Positions 30,285-39,853 of a DNA stretch of 64,000 nucleotides are shown piece by piece. The stretch comes from Polynucleobacter necessarius. Its GTDB lineage: Bacteria > Pseudomonadota > Gammaproteobacteria > Burkholderiales > Burkholderiaceae. The first letter of the stretch is position 1. The number at the start of each line of letters is the position of its first letter. The notes beneath the pieces are model-generated. The model saw only the letters and a list, made by a program, of their open reading frames with translations. It was not told the origin of the DNA and searched no databases. The position numbers were made by a program, and so were the translations under genes. Where the stretch lies: assembly GCF_900095215.1 (NCBI RefSeq), contig NZ_LT606949.1, positions 1,462,690 to 1,526,689 of the forward strand. The letters are read 5' to 3'.

Positions 30285-30682
30285 TAGTGACTTCCACAAG
30301 AATAGTCATGCGAATGTCCTGCCTGCGCTATAGGGGTGTCTCGATCAAGACCTGCAGTAGCCAATTTATCCAAATGTTCTTTCCATAATTGTTCTTGGTT
30401 TTCAGCCAAAAACAATAAGTAATCCCAAGTGTACAAACCAGACTCATGCCCATCTGAAAAGATCGGCTTAAGCGCATAGTGACCCACAGGCTCAAGGTTT
30501 GCAATTAAGACATCACGCTTACCCGTTTGCAATGTTTCTTGTCCAGGCCCATGGCCTTGCACTTCAGCGGATGGAGATAGCACTCGCAGCAACTCAAAAG
30601 GTAAGCGATAGACTTTCCCATCCTCATAAGAAAGCTCCAAAACTTTGGATTGCTGATGAACAACAATATTGCTTGGCATCAT
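30284..30682 (-). CDS. DUF971 (GBBH-like N-terminal domain) protein
   Basis: A 132-residue protein with the DUF971 fold known from the N-terminus of gamma-butyrobetaine hydroxylase ([39 protein letters not shown]). It has a His/Cys-rich tail ([11 protein letters not shown]) that might bind a metal. Stand-alone DUF971 proteins have been tied to Fe-S or respiratory assembly, but no activity is certain. It overlaps both neighbours: start with the dehydrogenase stop, stop with the ubiE start. This indicates translational coupling. Confidence 0.8.
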   Translation of the reverse strand: MMPSNIVVHQQSKVLELSYEDGKVYRLPFELLRVLSPSAEVQGHGPGQETLQTGKRDVLIANLEPVGHYALKPIFSDGHESGLYTWDYLLFLAENQEQLWKEHLDKLATAGLDRDTPIAQAGHSHDYSCGSH

Positions 30683-33600
30683 TAAACGAGAACCCTCTCA
30701 ATACCGCCTTGGTTTGCTTTGGCCACGTAGTCTTGCATCCAATCTTTACCAAGCAGCTTGTGAGCCATCTCAACCACAATGTAATCCGCTGTTGTATCAC
30801 TATCCGCATCAAAACGTGTAAGGCCTTGCAAACAGGATGGGCAGCTAGTGAGCACTTTAACGTCGCCAGTGAAATCGCCTTTGCGCAATTCATTGGCGCC
30901 TTTTTCCATCTCAATTTGTTTGCGGAAACGTACTTGAGTAGAAATATCAGGGCGAGTCACAGCCAAAGTTCCGGATTCGCCACAGCAACGATCATTCTTC
31001 TGAATAGCTTTGCCATCTTCTAGCTGAATGAGTTCATTCACGGTCTTCAAAGGATCTTGCAATTTCATTGGAGAGTGACAAGGATCGTGATACATGTATT
31101 TCACGCCCGTGACACCAGAAAGCTTGACACCCTTTTCCGCCAAGAATTCATGAATATCGACGATGCGACAGCCAGGGAAAATTTGCTCAAACTGATATCC
31201 AGCTAGCTGGTCATAACAAGTACCGCAAGAAACCACTACGGTCTTAATGTCTAAGTAATTGAGGGTATTGGCAACACGATGGAATAACACACGGTTATCC
31301 GTAATCATCTTCTCGGCTTTATCAAAATCGCCATTACCTCTCTGTGGATAACCGCAGCAAAGATAACCTGGAGGCAGAACAGTTTGTACACCCACATTCC
31401 ACAACATGGCTTGAGTCGCTATGCCCACTTGAGAGAACAAGCGCTCAGATCCACAACCCGGGAAATAAAACACCGCCTCGGTATCAGCAGAAGTCGTTTT
31501 CGGATCACGAATAATCGGAACGTAATTTGCATCCTCAATATCCAACAAGGCACGCGCAGTCTTCTTCGGAAGATTGCCTGGCATCTTCTTGTTCACAAAG
31601 AAAATTGCCTGCTCTTTAACGCTCGGTTTACCCACCGTCGCAGGTGGATGCGTGGTTTGTTGTTTAGCAAATGTCCGCAGCACATCATTACCAAAACGCT
31701 GCAACTTATAACCCCAACCAATCATCGTCTTACGCGCGAGATGAATAGCTTCCGGGCTAGTGGCGTTAAGGAAGAACATTGAAGCAGCAGTCCCTGGATT
31801 AAAACGCTGCTGACCCATCTTGCGCAATAAATTACGCATATTCATGGTGACAGCACCAAAGTCAATCTTGACTGGACATGGCGTTAAACATTTATGACAC
31901 ACCGTGCAATGCGCAGCTACGTCATCAAACATCTCCCAATGACGAATCGAAACGCCACGGCGTGTTTGCTCTTCATATAAGAAGGCTTCAATTAACAATG
32001 AAGTCGCCAAAATCTTATCGCGTGGACTGTAGAGCAGGTTTGCTCGTGGCACATGGGTTGAGCAAACAGGCTTACATTTGCCGCAACGCAAACAATCTTT
32101 CACGCTATCCGCAATCGCCCCAATGTCGCTTTGCTGCATGATGATCGACTCATGTCCCATCAAACCAAAGCTTGGCGTATAGGCCATGCTGAGATCGGCA
32201 TGCGGCATCAACTTGCCTTTATTAAAGCGGCCTTCTGGATCAACGCGATTTTTATAACCACGGAAATCGTTTAATTCAGCTTCGGTCAAATACTCTAGCT
32301 TGGTAATACCAATGCCATGCTCACCAGAGATCACGCCATCTAGCGAGCGCGCTAGTTTCATGATGCGATCTACAGCACGATGCGCATCTTGCAACATCTC
32401 ATAGTCATCGGAGTTCACAGGAATATTCGTATGCACGTTACTGTCACCAGCATGCATATGCAACGCAACGAATACACGCTTGCGCAAAATATTCTTATGA
32501 ATTGCTTCGAGCTCAGCGAGGATCGGCTCAAATGCGAGACCGCAAAAAATAATACGCAACTCAGAACGTACTTCTTCTTTCCATGAAGCGCGCAAGCTAT
32601 AATTTTGCAGTTGCGGAAAATACGTATCCATCTGCGTCAGCCATTCAGCCCAACGCGTGCGAACTTTTGCAATTAACTCTAAGGCCTGCTGAACGCGATC
32701 ACCCAGGATGTCCGCAGTGGGACTTTCATATTCCTCATCGCTTTTACCTAGGGGTAAGGCGCTCTTTTTCAAAAAGCTTTCAAGGCCATCTAGTACTTGC
32801 AGCTTGTTCTTCAGTGACAACTCAATATTGATGCGATCGATGCCGTCGGTGTACTCACCCATGCGCGGCAGCGGAATCACAACGTCTTCGTTGATCTTAA
32901 AAGCGTTGGTATGACGTGCGATGGCCGCCGTACGGGCGCGATCTAACCAAAACTTTTTACGCGCTTCCGCACTCACGGCGACAAAGCCTTCGCCAACACG
33001 CAAATTGGCCATGCGCACTACTTCACTCGTAGCAGCAGCAACAGCTTCTTCATCATCGCCAGCAATGTCGCCAATCAATACCATCTTTGGCAAGCTATTG
33101 CGTTTCGATTTAGTGGAATAACCCACTGCACGCAAGTAGCGATCATCCAAATGCTCAAGACCAGCCAATATCGGGCCGCCTTGCTTACTTTGGGTTTCGA
33201 GGTAAGCCTTAATTTCAAAAATACTTGGAATGGCTTCACGTGCTTGTCCAAAGAACTCCAAACAAACGGTGCGCATATACTTTGGCATACGATGCAATAC
33301 CCAAGTTGCACTGGTAATCAAGCCATCACAACCCTCTTTTTGCACACCAGGCAGACCCGCTAAAAACTTATCGGTAACGTCTTTCCCTAAACCTTCCTTA
33401 CGGAAACGTTTGCCTTCAACTTCCAATAATTCTTTTTTAAGAATGCGTTCACCTGGCTCACTATTGCCATCTGACCAAGTCAATTGAAAACGTACTGTTG
33501 CTACATCATGGATCTTGCCCATGTTGTGGGCAAGTCGTTCAACGTCTAACCAGTTGCCGTGAGGATCAACCATGCGCCAACTAGCAAGATTGTCCAAAGC

Positions 33601-34521
33601 AGTTCCCCAAAGCACCGCTTTTTTACCACCCGCATTCATCGCAATATTACCGCCAATACAACTTGCATCCGCAGAAGTAGGATCGACCGCAAACACAAGA
33701 CCAACATGCTCTGCGGCATCCGATACGCGACGCGTTACAACGCCTGCGCCAGTGAAAATCGTTGAGACTTCATGATCAAGCTCTGGTAATTTTTTGAGCT
33801 TCACTCCACCAATATCTTGTAGCTTCTCAGTATTAAGTACCGCGGACATCGCATACAAGGGAATAGCGCCACCGGTATAGCCAGTGCCACCTCCACGAGG
33901 AATAATTGTGAGACCCAATTCAACACAAGCCTTCACCAATCCTGGAATTTCGGATTCATAATCTGGCTTTAAAACTACCAGCGGGAATTCAACACGCCAG
34001 TCTGTTGCGTCAGTAACATGCGCGGCACGAGAGACACCATCAAAACAAATATTATCCGCAGCGGTATGACGACCCAACTCTTTGCGAGCGCGCTTGCGGA
34101 TCTGCTGAACTTCTTTAAATCCGTTCTCGAAATTTTCAATAGCGCGATAAGCGGCGCTCAATAAAATTTCCACTTGATCCGCAGAATCGCCAATATTGCG
34201 TTTCTTGACTTCACCCAAACGATGCCAAAGAGCGTCCGTTAACTGCTTGCGGCGATTAAGGCTATCTAGCAAATCATCTTGCAAGAATGGGTTACGCTGA
34301 ACCACCCAAATATCACCCAGAATCTCAAAAAGCATACGAGCTGAACGGCCTGTGCGACGAACGCCACGCAATCCATTTAGAACACGCCATGACTCCTCGC
34401 CCAATAAGCGAATAACAATCTCTCGATCGGAAAAGGAGGTGTAGTTGTAGGGTATTTCACGCAAACGGGGGAAACCCGCCTCAGCGTCCAACAACTGGTT
34501 TAAAGCTAGTGGGGCGTTCAT
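30682..34521 (-). CDS. Giant FAD-linked oxidase / Fe-S dehydrogenase (DUF3683 family, D-lactate/glycolate dehydrogenase-like)
   Basis: A 1279-residue fusion. Residues 1-160 are the DUF3683 region. Residues about 170-420 are a PCMH-type FAD-binding domain ([40 protein letters not shown]), followed by an FAD-oxidase C-terminal domain ([18 protein letters not shown]). Two ferredoxin motifs come next ([32 protein letters not shown]) and then two CCG cysteine domains ([24 protein letters not shown]). This layout matches respiratory 2-hydroxyacid dehydrogenases that pass electrons to quinone. The substrate cannot be read from sequence. It heads the DUF971-ubiE-ubiJ-ubiB cluster. No lesion despite its length, which suggests it is under selection. 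Confidence 0.85.
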   Translation of the reverse strand: MNAPLALNQLLDAEAGFPRLREIPYNYTSFSDREIVIRLLGEESWRVLNGLRGVRRTGRSARMLFEILGDIWVVQRNPFLQDDLLDSLNRRKQLTDALWHRLGEVKKRNIGDSADQVEILLSAAYRAIENFENGFKEVQQIRKRARKELGRHTAADNICFDGVSRAAHVTDATDWRVEFPLVVLKPDYESEIPGLVKACVELGLTIIPRGGGTGYTGGAIPLYAMSAVLNTEKLQDIGGVKLKKLPELDHEVSTIFTGAGVVTRRVSDAAEHVGLVFAVDPTSADASCIGGNIAMNAGGKKAVLWGTALDNLASWRMVDPHGNWLDVERLAHNMGKIHDVATVRFQLTWSDGNSEPGERILKKELLEVEGKRFRKEGLGKDVTDKFLAGLPGVQKEGCDGLITSATWVLHRMPKYMRTVCLEFFGQAREAIPSIFEIKAYLETQSKQGGPILAGLEHLDDRYLRAVGYSTKSKRNSLPKMVLIGDIAGDDEEAVAAATSEVVRMANLRVGEGFVAVSAEARKKFWLDRARTAAIARHTNAFKINEDVVIPLPRMGEYTDGIDRINIELSLKNKLQVLDGLESFLKKSALPLGKSDEEYESPTADILGDRVQQALELIAKVRTRWAEWLTQMDTYFPQLQNYSLRASWKEEVRSELRIIFCGLAFEPILAELEAIHKNILRKRVFVALHMHAGDSNVHTNIPVNSDDYEMLQDAHRAVDRIMKLARSLDGVISGEHGIGITKLEYLTEAELNDFRGYKNRVDPEGRFNKGKLMPHADLSMAYTPSFGLMGHESIIMQQSDIGAIADSVKDCLRCGKCKPVCSTHVPRANLLYSPRDKILATSLLIEAFLYEEQTRRGVSIRHWEMFDDVAAHCTVCHKCLTPCPVKIDFGAVTMNMRNLLRKMGQQRFNPGTAASMFFLNATSPEAIHLARKTMIGWGYKLQRFGNDVLRTFAKQQTTHPPATVGKPSVKEQAIFFVNKKMPGNLPKKTARALLDIEDANYVPIIRDPKTTSADTEAVFYFPGCGSERLFSQVGIATQAMLWNVGVQTVLPPGYLCCGYPQRGNGDFDKAEKMITDNRVLFHRVANTLNYLDIKTVVVSCGTCYDQLAGYQFEQIFPGCRIVDIHEFLAEKGVKLSGVTGVKYMYHDPCHSPMKLQDPLKTVNELIQLEDGKAIQKNDRCCGESGTLAVTRPDISTQVRFRKQIEMEKGANELRKGDFTGDVKVLTSCPSCLQGLTRFDADSDTTADYIVVEMAHKLLGKDWMQDYVAKANQGGIERVLV

Positions 34522-34655
34522 AGCGACATATTTGATAAATAATCATTTTAATTGAGCAAACCTGATACTGGCAGGATTCCTGGAAAGCCGCTCTCAAAAG
34601 GGATCAACCCTTGCAAATCTAATGACTTAGGAGCCATCCGTGGTACGCTCATCAG

Positions 34656-36176
34656 ATGGCAACGAACTATTTAAAGAAAATTTTATCGGCTCGCGTCTAT
34701 GACGTAGCCAGGGAAACCGAACTTCAGCTCGCCCCAGAACTGACTAAGCGTTTGGGTAACCAGGTTCTCCTAAAACGAGAAGATAACCAACCGGTTTTTT
34801 CCTTCAAACTGCGTGGCGCCTATAACAAGATGGCCCATTTACCCCCAGAAGCCCTAAAACGCGGGGTTATTGCCGCTTCCGCGGGCAATCATGCCCAAGG
34901 CGTAGCCCTTTCAGCCGCCAAAATGAAGTGCAAGGCCGTGATTGTGATGCCGGTGACCACCCCTAGCGTCAAAATCGATGCCGTCAAGGCTCGCGGCGGG
35001 TCTTGGGTAGAAATCATCCTCCATGGCGAGTCCTATAGCGATGCTTTTAAGCATTCTGAGGTTTTAGGCAAAAAGCGGGGCCTAACTTTTGTTCACCCCT
35101 TTGACGATCCTGATGTCATCACCGGCCAAGGAACCATCGCCCATGAAATTTTTACCCAGTACGACAAACCCATAGATGCAGTATTTGTCGCAATCGGTGG
35201 TGGCGGTCTTATCGCCGGTATTGGTGAGTACATCAAAGCGATTAGCCCAAAGACAAAAGTAATCGGCGTTCAAGCATCAGACTCTGATGCCATGAATCAG
35301 TCCCTCAAAGCGAATAAGCGCATTGAGATGAAGGATGTTGGTTTGTTTTCTGATGGCACCGCTGTGAAGTTGGTTGGCAAAGAAACTTTCCGGATCTGCA
35401 AAAAAGTAGTTGATGAAATTGTCACGGTCGATACCGATGAAATCTGCGCGGCAATCAATGATGTTTTCACTGATACTCGCAGCATTCTGGAGCCAGCTGG
35501 CGCGCTCGCCATTGCGGGCATGAAGAAGTATGTCGCGAAAAAACGCATTAAGAAGAAAACCTTAGTGGCTGTGGCTTGCGGGGCGAATATGAACTTTAGC
35601 CGCTTGCGTTTTGTGGCTGAACGCGCAGATGTTGGCGAGTTCCGCGAAGCAGTATTTGCAGTGACCATTCCTGAAGAGCGCGGCTCTTTCAAACGCTTCT
35701 GTGAATTACTTGGCAAGCGCAATGTCACTGAATTTAACTATCGAATTGGCGATCAAAGTGAAGCACATATTTTTGTTGGCATCAGCACACAAAAGGCGGG
35801 TGATAGTGAAGCAATTGCAAAGCATTTCCGTAAAGCAAAATTCGCGACAATTGACTTAACTCACGATGAGCTAGCGAAGTCGCATTTACGTCATATGGTT
35901 GGCGGACATTCTGCGCTTGCAAAAGATGAATTGCTTTATCGTTTTGAATTCCCAGAGCGCCCAGGCGCTTTAATGAAGTTTTTAACCAGCATGGCGCCCA
36001 ACTGGAACATTAGCTTGTTCCACTACCGCAATCATGGTGCTGACTACGGTCGTATCTTGGTGGGTATTCAAGTGCCAAAGAACGAGCAAAAGAAATTCCA
36101 AAGCTTCTTGGCTGGCCTAGGCTATCCACATGGGGATGAAAGCAATAACCCTGCTTATCGCTTGTTCCTTAAATAA
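34656..36176 (+). CDS. ilvA: Threonine ammonia-lyase, biosynthetic
   Basis: PLP enzyme converting threonine to 2-oxobutanoate for isoleucine synthesis; 506 residues as for the long biosynthetic form. The PLP-binding lysine is in PVFSFKLRGAYNKM, the phosphate-binding Gly-rich loop in AIGGGGLIAGIGEYI, and two ACT-like regulatory domains occupy residues about 335-500 (ERGSFKRFCELLGKRNVTEF; ERPGALMKFLTSMAPNWN). These give feedback control by isoleucine. It is divergent from the giant dehydrogenase across 134 bp in which I see no certain promoter. Confidence 0.95.
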   Translation: MATNYLKKILSARVYDVARETELQLAPELTKRLGNQVLLKREDNQPVFSFKLRGAYNKMAHLPPEALKRGVIAASAGNHAQGVALSAAKMKCKAVIVMPVTTPSVKIDAVKARGGSWVEIILHGESYSDAFKHSEVLGKKRGLTFVHPFDDPDVITGQGTIAHEIFTQYDKPIDAVFVAIGGGGLIAGIGEYIKAISPKTKVIGVQASDSDAMNQSLKANKRIEMKDVGLFSDGTAVKLVGKETFRICKKVVDEIVTVDTDEICAAINDVFTDTRSILEPAGALAIAGMKKYVAKKRIKKKTLVAVACGANMNFSRLRFVAERADVGEFREAVFAVTIPEERGSFKRFCELLGKRNVTEFNYRIGDQSEAHIFVGISTQKAGDSEAIAKHFRKAKFATIDLTHDELAKSHLRHMVGGHSALAKDELLYRFEFPERPGALMKFLTSMAPNWNISLFHYRNHGADYGRILVGIQVPKNEQKKFQSFLAGLGYPHGDESNNPAYRLFLK

Positions 36177-36203
36177 GATGAACCTCTAAGACCCTATTCA
36201 TCA

Positions 36204-37112
36204 ATGTCATATACGCTCACCGGAAAACTCGTCGTCGCGATCTCCTCGCGCGCCCTGTTTGATTTCGAAGAAGAAAATCGCATTTTCGAATCAACCGATG
36301 ACAGTGCCTACATGAAGCTCCAGCTTGAGCGCCTTAGCGAGGCTGCTCAAAAAGGCGTGGCATTCACCTTGGTTAAGAAGCTGCTCGCCTTTAATGAAGA
36401 GGGTGAGCAACGCGTTGAGGTAGTCATTCTTTCTCGTAATGACCCAGTTAGCGGCTTACGCGTTTTCCGCTCTGCGGAGCATCATGGCTTGCACCTAGAG
36501 CGTGGCGTATTTACTAGGGGACGTCCGCCATATCACTACCTACGCTCATTGCATGCCAACCTCTTCCTATCTGCCAATGAAGATGATGTGCGAGCAACCA
36601 TTGATGCCGGTTTTCCAGCGGCACGCGTTTTTCCAGAATCGAGCAAAACCTCTGAATCTCACCCGAATGAAATTCGCATCGCCTTTGACGGAGACGCAGT
36701 CCTCTTCTCTGATGAAGCAGAACAAGTTTTCCAGAAAAAAGGGCTTGAGGCATTTGTCGACCATGAAAGCAAAAAGGTTGATATTCCTTTGCCTCCGGGG
36801 CCGTTTAAACCTTTACTAGAGGCCTTGCACAGACTGCAACGCTCTACCAGTGAAAACGGAATGCGTATTCGCACTGCACTAGTAACTGCACGCTCTGCTC
36901 CAGCACATGAGCGCGCCATTCGCACTCTGATGGCATGGGGCATTGATGTCGATGAGGCGATGTTCTTAGGCGGCCTATCCAAGAGCGAGTTCCTTCGAGA
37001 ATTCGAACCTGACTTCTTCTTTGATGATCAAACTGGTCACTGCCAGTCTGCCGCATCAGTAGCCCCAACAGGTCATGTTGTGTCAGGCGTATCGAATAAG
37101 CCAAAGAACTAA
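36204..37112 (+). CDS. 5'-nucleotidase (cytosolic NT5C1-like family)
   Basis: A 302-residue protein of the bacterial branch of the cN-I 5'-nucleotidase family, dephosphorylating nucleoside monophosphates. The HAD-type aspartates are in RIAFDGDAVLFSDEAE, a conserved segment is GVFTRGRPPYHYL, and the C-terminal motif FFDDQTGHC carries the second Asp pair. Located 27 bp after ilvA and 30 bp before queF, so possibly transcribed with both. No lesion. Confidence 0.85.
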   Translation: MSYTLTGKLVVAISSRALFDFEEENRIFESTDDSAYMKLQLERLSEAAQKGVAFTLVKKLLAFNEEGEQRVEVVILSRNDPVSGLRVFRSAEHHGLHLERGVFTRGRPPYHYLRSLHANLFLSANEDDVRATIDAGFPAARVFPESSKTSESHPNEIRIAFDGDAVLFSDEAEQVFQKKGLEAFVDHESKKVDIPLPPGPFKPLLEALHRLQRSTSENGMRIRTALVTARSAPAHERAIRTLMAWGIDVDEAMFLGGLSKSEFLREFEPDFFFDDQTGHCQSAASVAPTGHVVSGVSNKPKN

Positions 37113-37142
37113 ACGGAACGAATCAACAGAAAAAAGATATTG

Positions 37143-37971
37143 ATGGCAACGCTTCCGCTCGGTCAATCTACGCAATACCCAGATCAATACGATCCGAGCT
37201 TGCTATACCCCATCCCAAGAATTGAGAACAGAAAAAAACTGGGTCTTACAGAAAATCAAGTGCTGCCATTTGTGGGCGTGAATATATGGAACGCCTTTGA
37301 GCTGAGCTGGCTTAATAAAAAAAGCAAGCCTCAAATTGCTTTGGCAGAGTTTCAGATTCCTGCTGACTCACCGAACATGATTGAGTCCAAGTCATTCAAG
37401 CTGTATCTCAACAGCCTCAACAGTGCACGCTTTGAGAATGAGAATGAAGTTAAAGAGCGACCCATCACAGACCTCTCGACCGTCTCTGGCAGCAAGATTA
37501 CTGCCCGCATCAACCCAACGGAAACCATCTCTAAAAATGGGATGCAAGAAATGGGTGGGATTTTGATGGATCGACTAGATATTGAAATTGATCCCAGCCT
37601 ACCAGCGGACTCAAGTCTGCTGGGCGTCAATGAATCTTTTGGTCCAATTGAGCAATGTCTGGTTTCTCACCTTCTCAAATCCAATTGCCCAGTTACTGGG
37701 CAGCCTGATTGGGCCAGCGTGCAAATTCGCTATCAAGGCAGACCCATCCTTGAAGAAGGTTTATTCCGCTACATGATTGGCTTTAGGCAAATTAGGAGAA
37801 TTTCACGAACACTGTGTGGAAACTATATTTACCAACATCAAGCGTCAGTGCACACCAGAGAAGTTATCTGTGTATGCGCGCTACACACGTCGTGGCGGCT
37901 TGAACATTAATCCCTTTCGCACGGATCACAATTCTCCGTGGCCAGAAAACATTCGACACGCACGGCAGTAA
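37143..37971 (+). pseudogene. queF: NADPH-dependent preQ0 reductase QueF with frameshift
   Basis: QueF reduces 7-cyano-7-deazaguanine to preQ1 in queuosine synthesis. From ATG 37143 (MATLPLGQSTQYPDQYDP) the two-domain long form is intact through the substrate-binding Glu (MIESKSFKLYLNS) and the catalytic Cys (SNCPVTGQPDW). A single extra A near 37788-37791 shifts the frame at GFRQ. The true C-terminus ([13 protein letters not shown] to [16 protein letters not shown]) is in the next frame up to 37971. The shifted product loses about 60 conserved residues, including the tunnel-fold edge. One lesion only, in a short A run, so confirm from reads. Confidence 0.87.
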
Positions 37972-38000
37972 ACAATTTACGAAGCCAAAAGTAAGCAAAT

Positions 38001-38037
38001 AAAAAACCCCTTGTAGGAATTCCTAGAATGGGTTTTT
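38001..38037. terminator. Bidirectional terminator between queF and ssb
   Basis: AAAAACCC and GGGTTTTT flank an inner TAGGAATTCCTA palindrome. With A and T tracts at the two ends it can serve both convergent genes, queF on the plus strand and ssb on the minus strand. Confidence 0.75.
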
Positions 38038-38094
38038 AGCGCTTAACTCACCAGCTAATGACCGGTGAGTTATTTCGCAATGCTTGAGGGTCTC

Positions 38095-38550
38095 TCAAAA
38101 AGGAATATCGTCATCCATAGCGCCTAGTGAGGCAGCGTTAGATGATGCTGGAGCAGACTGCTCAGCCGGCTTTGCGCGTGCATAGCTTTCGCCACCATCA
38201 CCGCTTCCGCCTACTGGCTTACCACCGAGCATTTGCATTGTTTCCGCAACGATCTCTGTGGAATACTTTTCCTGGCCACTAGCATCAGTCCATTTACGTG
38301 TACGTAAACGACCTTCAACATAAACCTGTGAACCTTTTTTGAGGTACTGACCAGCGATTTCTGCAAGCTTGCCAAAGAATGCAACGCGATGCCATTCTGT
38401 GGTTTCTTTCATTTCACCAGTTTGTTTGTCTTTGTAGCGATCGGATGTTGCTACTGAAATATTTGTAACGGCGTCGCCGCTTGGCATATAACGTGTTTCT
38501 GGATCACGTCCTACGTTACCTACGATGATGACCTTATTTACCGAAGCCAT
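38095..38550 (-). CDS. ssb: Single-stranded DNA-binding protein
   Basis: A 151-residue SSB with the OB fold at residues 1-105 ([51 protein letters not shown]), a Gly/Ala/Ser-rich linker and the acidic partner-binding tail DDDIPF. It coats single-stranded DNA in replication and recruits repair proteins. It follows the MFS gene by 81 bp on the same strand. No lesion. Confidence 0.97.
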   Translation of the reverse strand: MASVNKVIIVGNVGRDPETRYMPSGDAVTNISVATSDRYKDKQTGEMKETTEWHRVAFFGKLAEIAGQYLKKGSQVYVEGRLRTRKWTDASGQEKYSTEIVAETMQMLGGKPVGGSGDGGESYARAKPAEQSAPASSNAASLGAMDDDIPF

Positions 38551-38631
38551 GTTGTCTCCCGAAGAAAAATACTGCTGTTATTACTACTAAAAAATAAACT
38601 GCTCGCTTTTATTTAATCAATGAAGCTGCGG

Positions 38632-39816
38632 TTATGTCTTTGTGGCTACATCCTTTGATTCAGTTGCTCTTGTTGGTATTTCACCCATCGACCAAGCAAT
38701 TATCATCCAGCAAATTAAGAGTGCCGCACCCATAACAAAGACCGATAAATCACCATGGCTATCCATCAAATAGCCACCAATAACTGCTCCTGAGAACAGG
38801 CCAATCGATTGGGTAGTGTTGTAAACACCCAATGCAGTACCCTTCGATTCTTTGGCAAAACGCGACACCAACGAAGGTTGCAAGGCTTCAAGCAAATTAA
38901 AACCTACAAAATAAATCAGTAATGCCGTTGCAATCATCATGACGGAATTTGCTTGAGTAAAGATTGATTCCGCAATCAACAATAAAACAATCGCAATTAA
39001 CAAGACTGTTCTTAACTTTTGCCTCTTTTCACCGTAAATAATCGCGGGCGCCATGAAGACAAATGAGAGCAACACGACTGGAAGATAAATTTCCCAATGC
39101 GAAGAAAGTGGTAATCCTGCCTGCACTAGTAAACGCGGCACTACTAAGAACATCGCCACCTGTGTTGCATGCAATACAAACACACCTAGATTTAAACGCA
39201 TCAACTCCGGACGGAAAAATACTTCCCTCAAAGAAGCTTGCTGAACTTTGGCTTCGAGTTTGCTTGTTGGCAAAACGTAATAAGCGACAAACATCGCAAT
39301 CACGCCCAATACAGCCAGAACAACAAAAATTCCACCTAGGCTGATTGCGCGATAAATAGGGGCGGCAATCACCAGAGACAAGGCAAATGAGAGGGCGATA
39401 CTACCGCCCACCAAAGCCATTGCTCGAGTGCGAACTTGCTCACGGGTTAAATCGGCCACCCAAGCTGAGATAGCAGCCGAAACCGCACCGGCACCCATAA
39501 TTCCTCGACCAATCGCAATCCAAAGCAAATCATCCTTGGCAGCACAAATCAGGGCGCCAGCCACAAATAAGGAGAGCCCCCATAAAACGACTGGTGTACG
39601 CCCAATTCGGTCGGACAGGCGACCAAGGGGGATGTAAAAACAAGCCTGAACGATATTGAAGATTCCGAGGGTCAACCCCACCCAGAGCGCATGCTCGCCG
39701 CCGGGCAAACCCCGCGCATGAATACTAAAAATGGGTAATAGCAAGAACAGGCCGAGCATACGGAGGCCAAAAATGCCTGCTAAGGCCAGAGTGGAGCGAA
39801 GTTCAGAAGGATTCAT
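38632..39816 (-). CDS. MFS transporter
   Basis: A 394-residue transporter with twelve hydrophobic segments and the MFS motif A in the loop after segment 2 (GRLSDRIGRTPVVLWG). It belongs to the drug/metabolite-efflux type branch (YajR-like in appearance). Substrate unknown. It sits between uvrA (divergent, 37 bp) and ssb, an arrangement common in Burkholderiales, where uvrA and ssb flank an MFS gene. No lesion. Confidence 0.85.
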   Translation of the reverse strand: MNPSELRSTLALAGIFGLRMLGLFLLLPIFSIHARGLPGGEHALWVGLTLGIFNIVQACFYIPLGRLSDRIGRTPVVLWGLSLFVAGALICAAKDDLLWIAIGRGIMGAGAVSAAISAWVADLTREQVRTRAMALVGGSIALSFALSLVIAAPIYRAISLGGIFVVLAVLGVIAMFVAYYVLPTSKLEAKVQQASLREVFFRPELMRLNLGVFVLHATQVAMFLVVPRLLVQAGLPLSSHWEIYLPVVLLSFVFMAPAIIYGEKRQKLRTVLLIAIVLLLIAESIFTQANSVMMIATALLIYFVGFNLLEALQPSLVSRFAKESKGTALGVYNTTQSIGLFSGAVIGGYLMDSHGDLSVFVMGAALLICWMIIAWSMGEIPTRATESKDVATKT

Positions 39817-39853
39817 GGGAAAGAGCTATATTAACAAGTTACGCTAAAAAATC

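Noticed and set aside
31384..33775. Several plus-strand open frames opposite the giant dehydrogenase
   Set aside because: Shadows of one continuous, well-supported gene.
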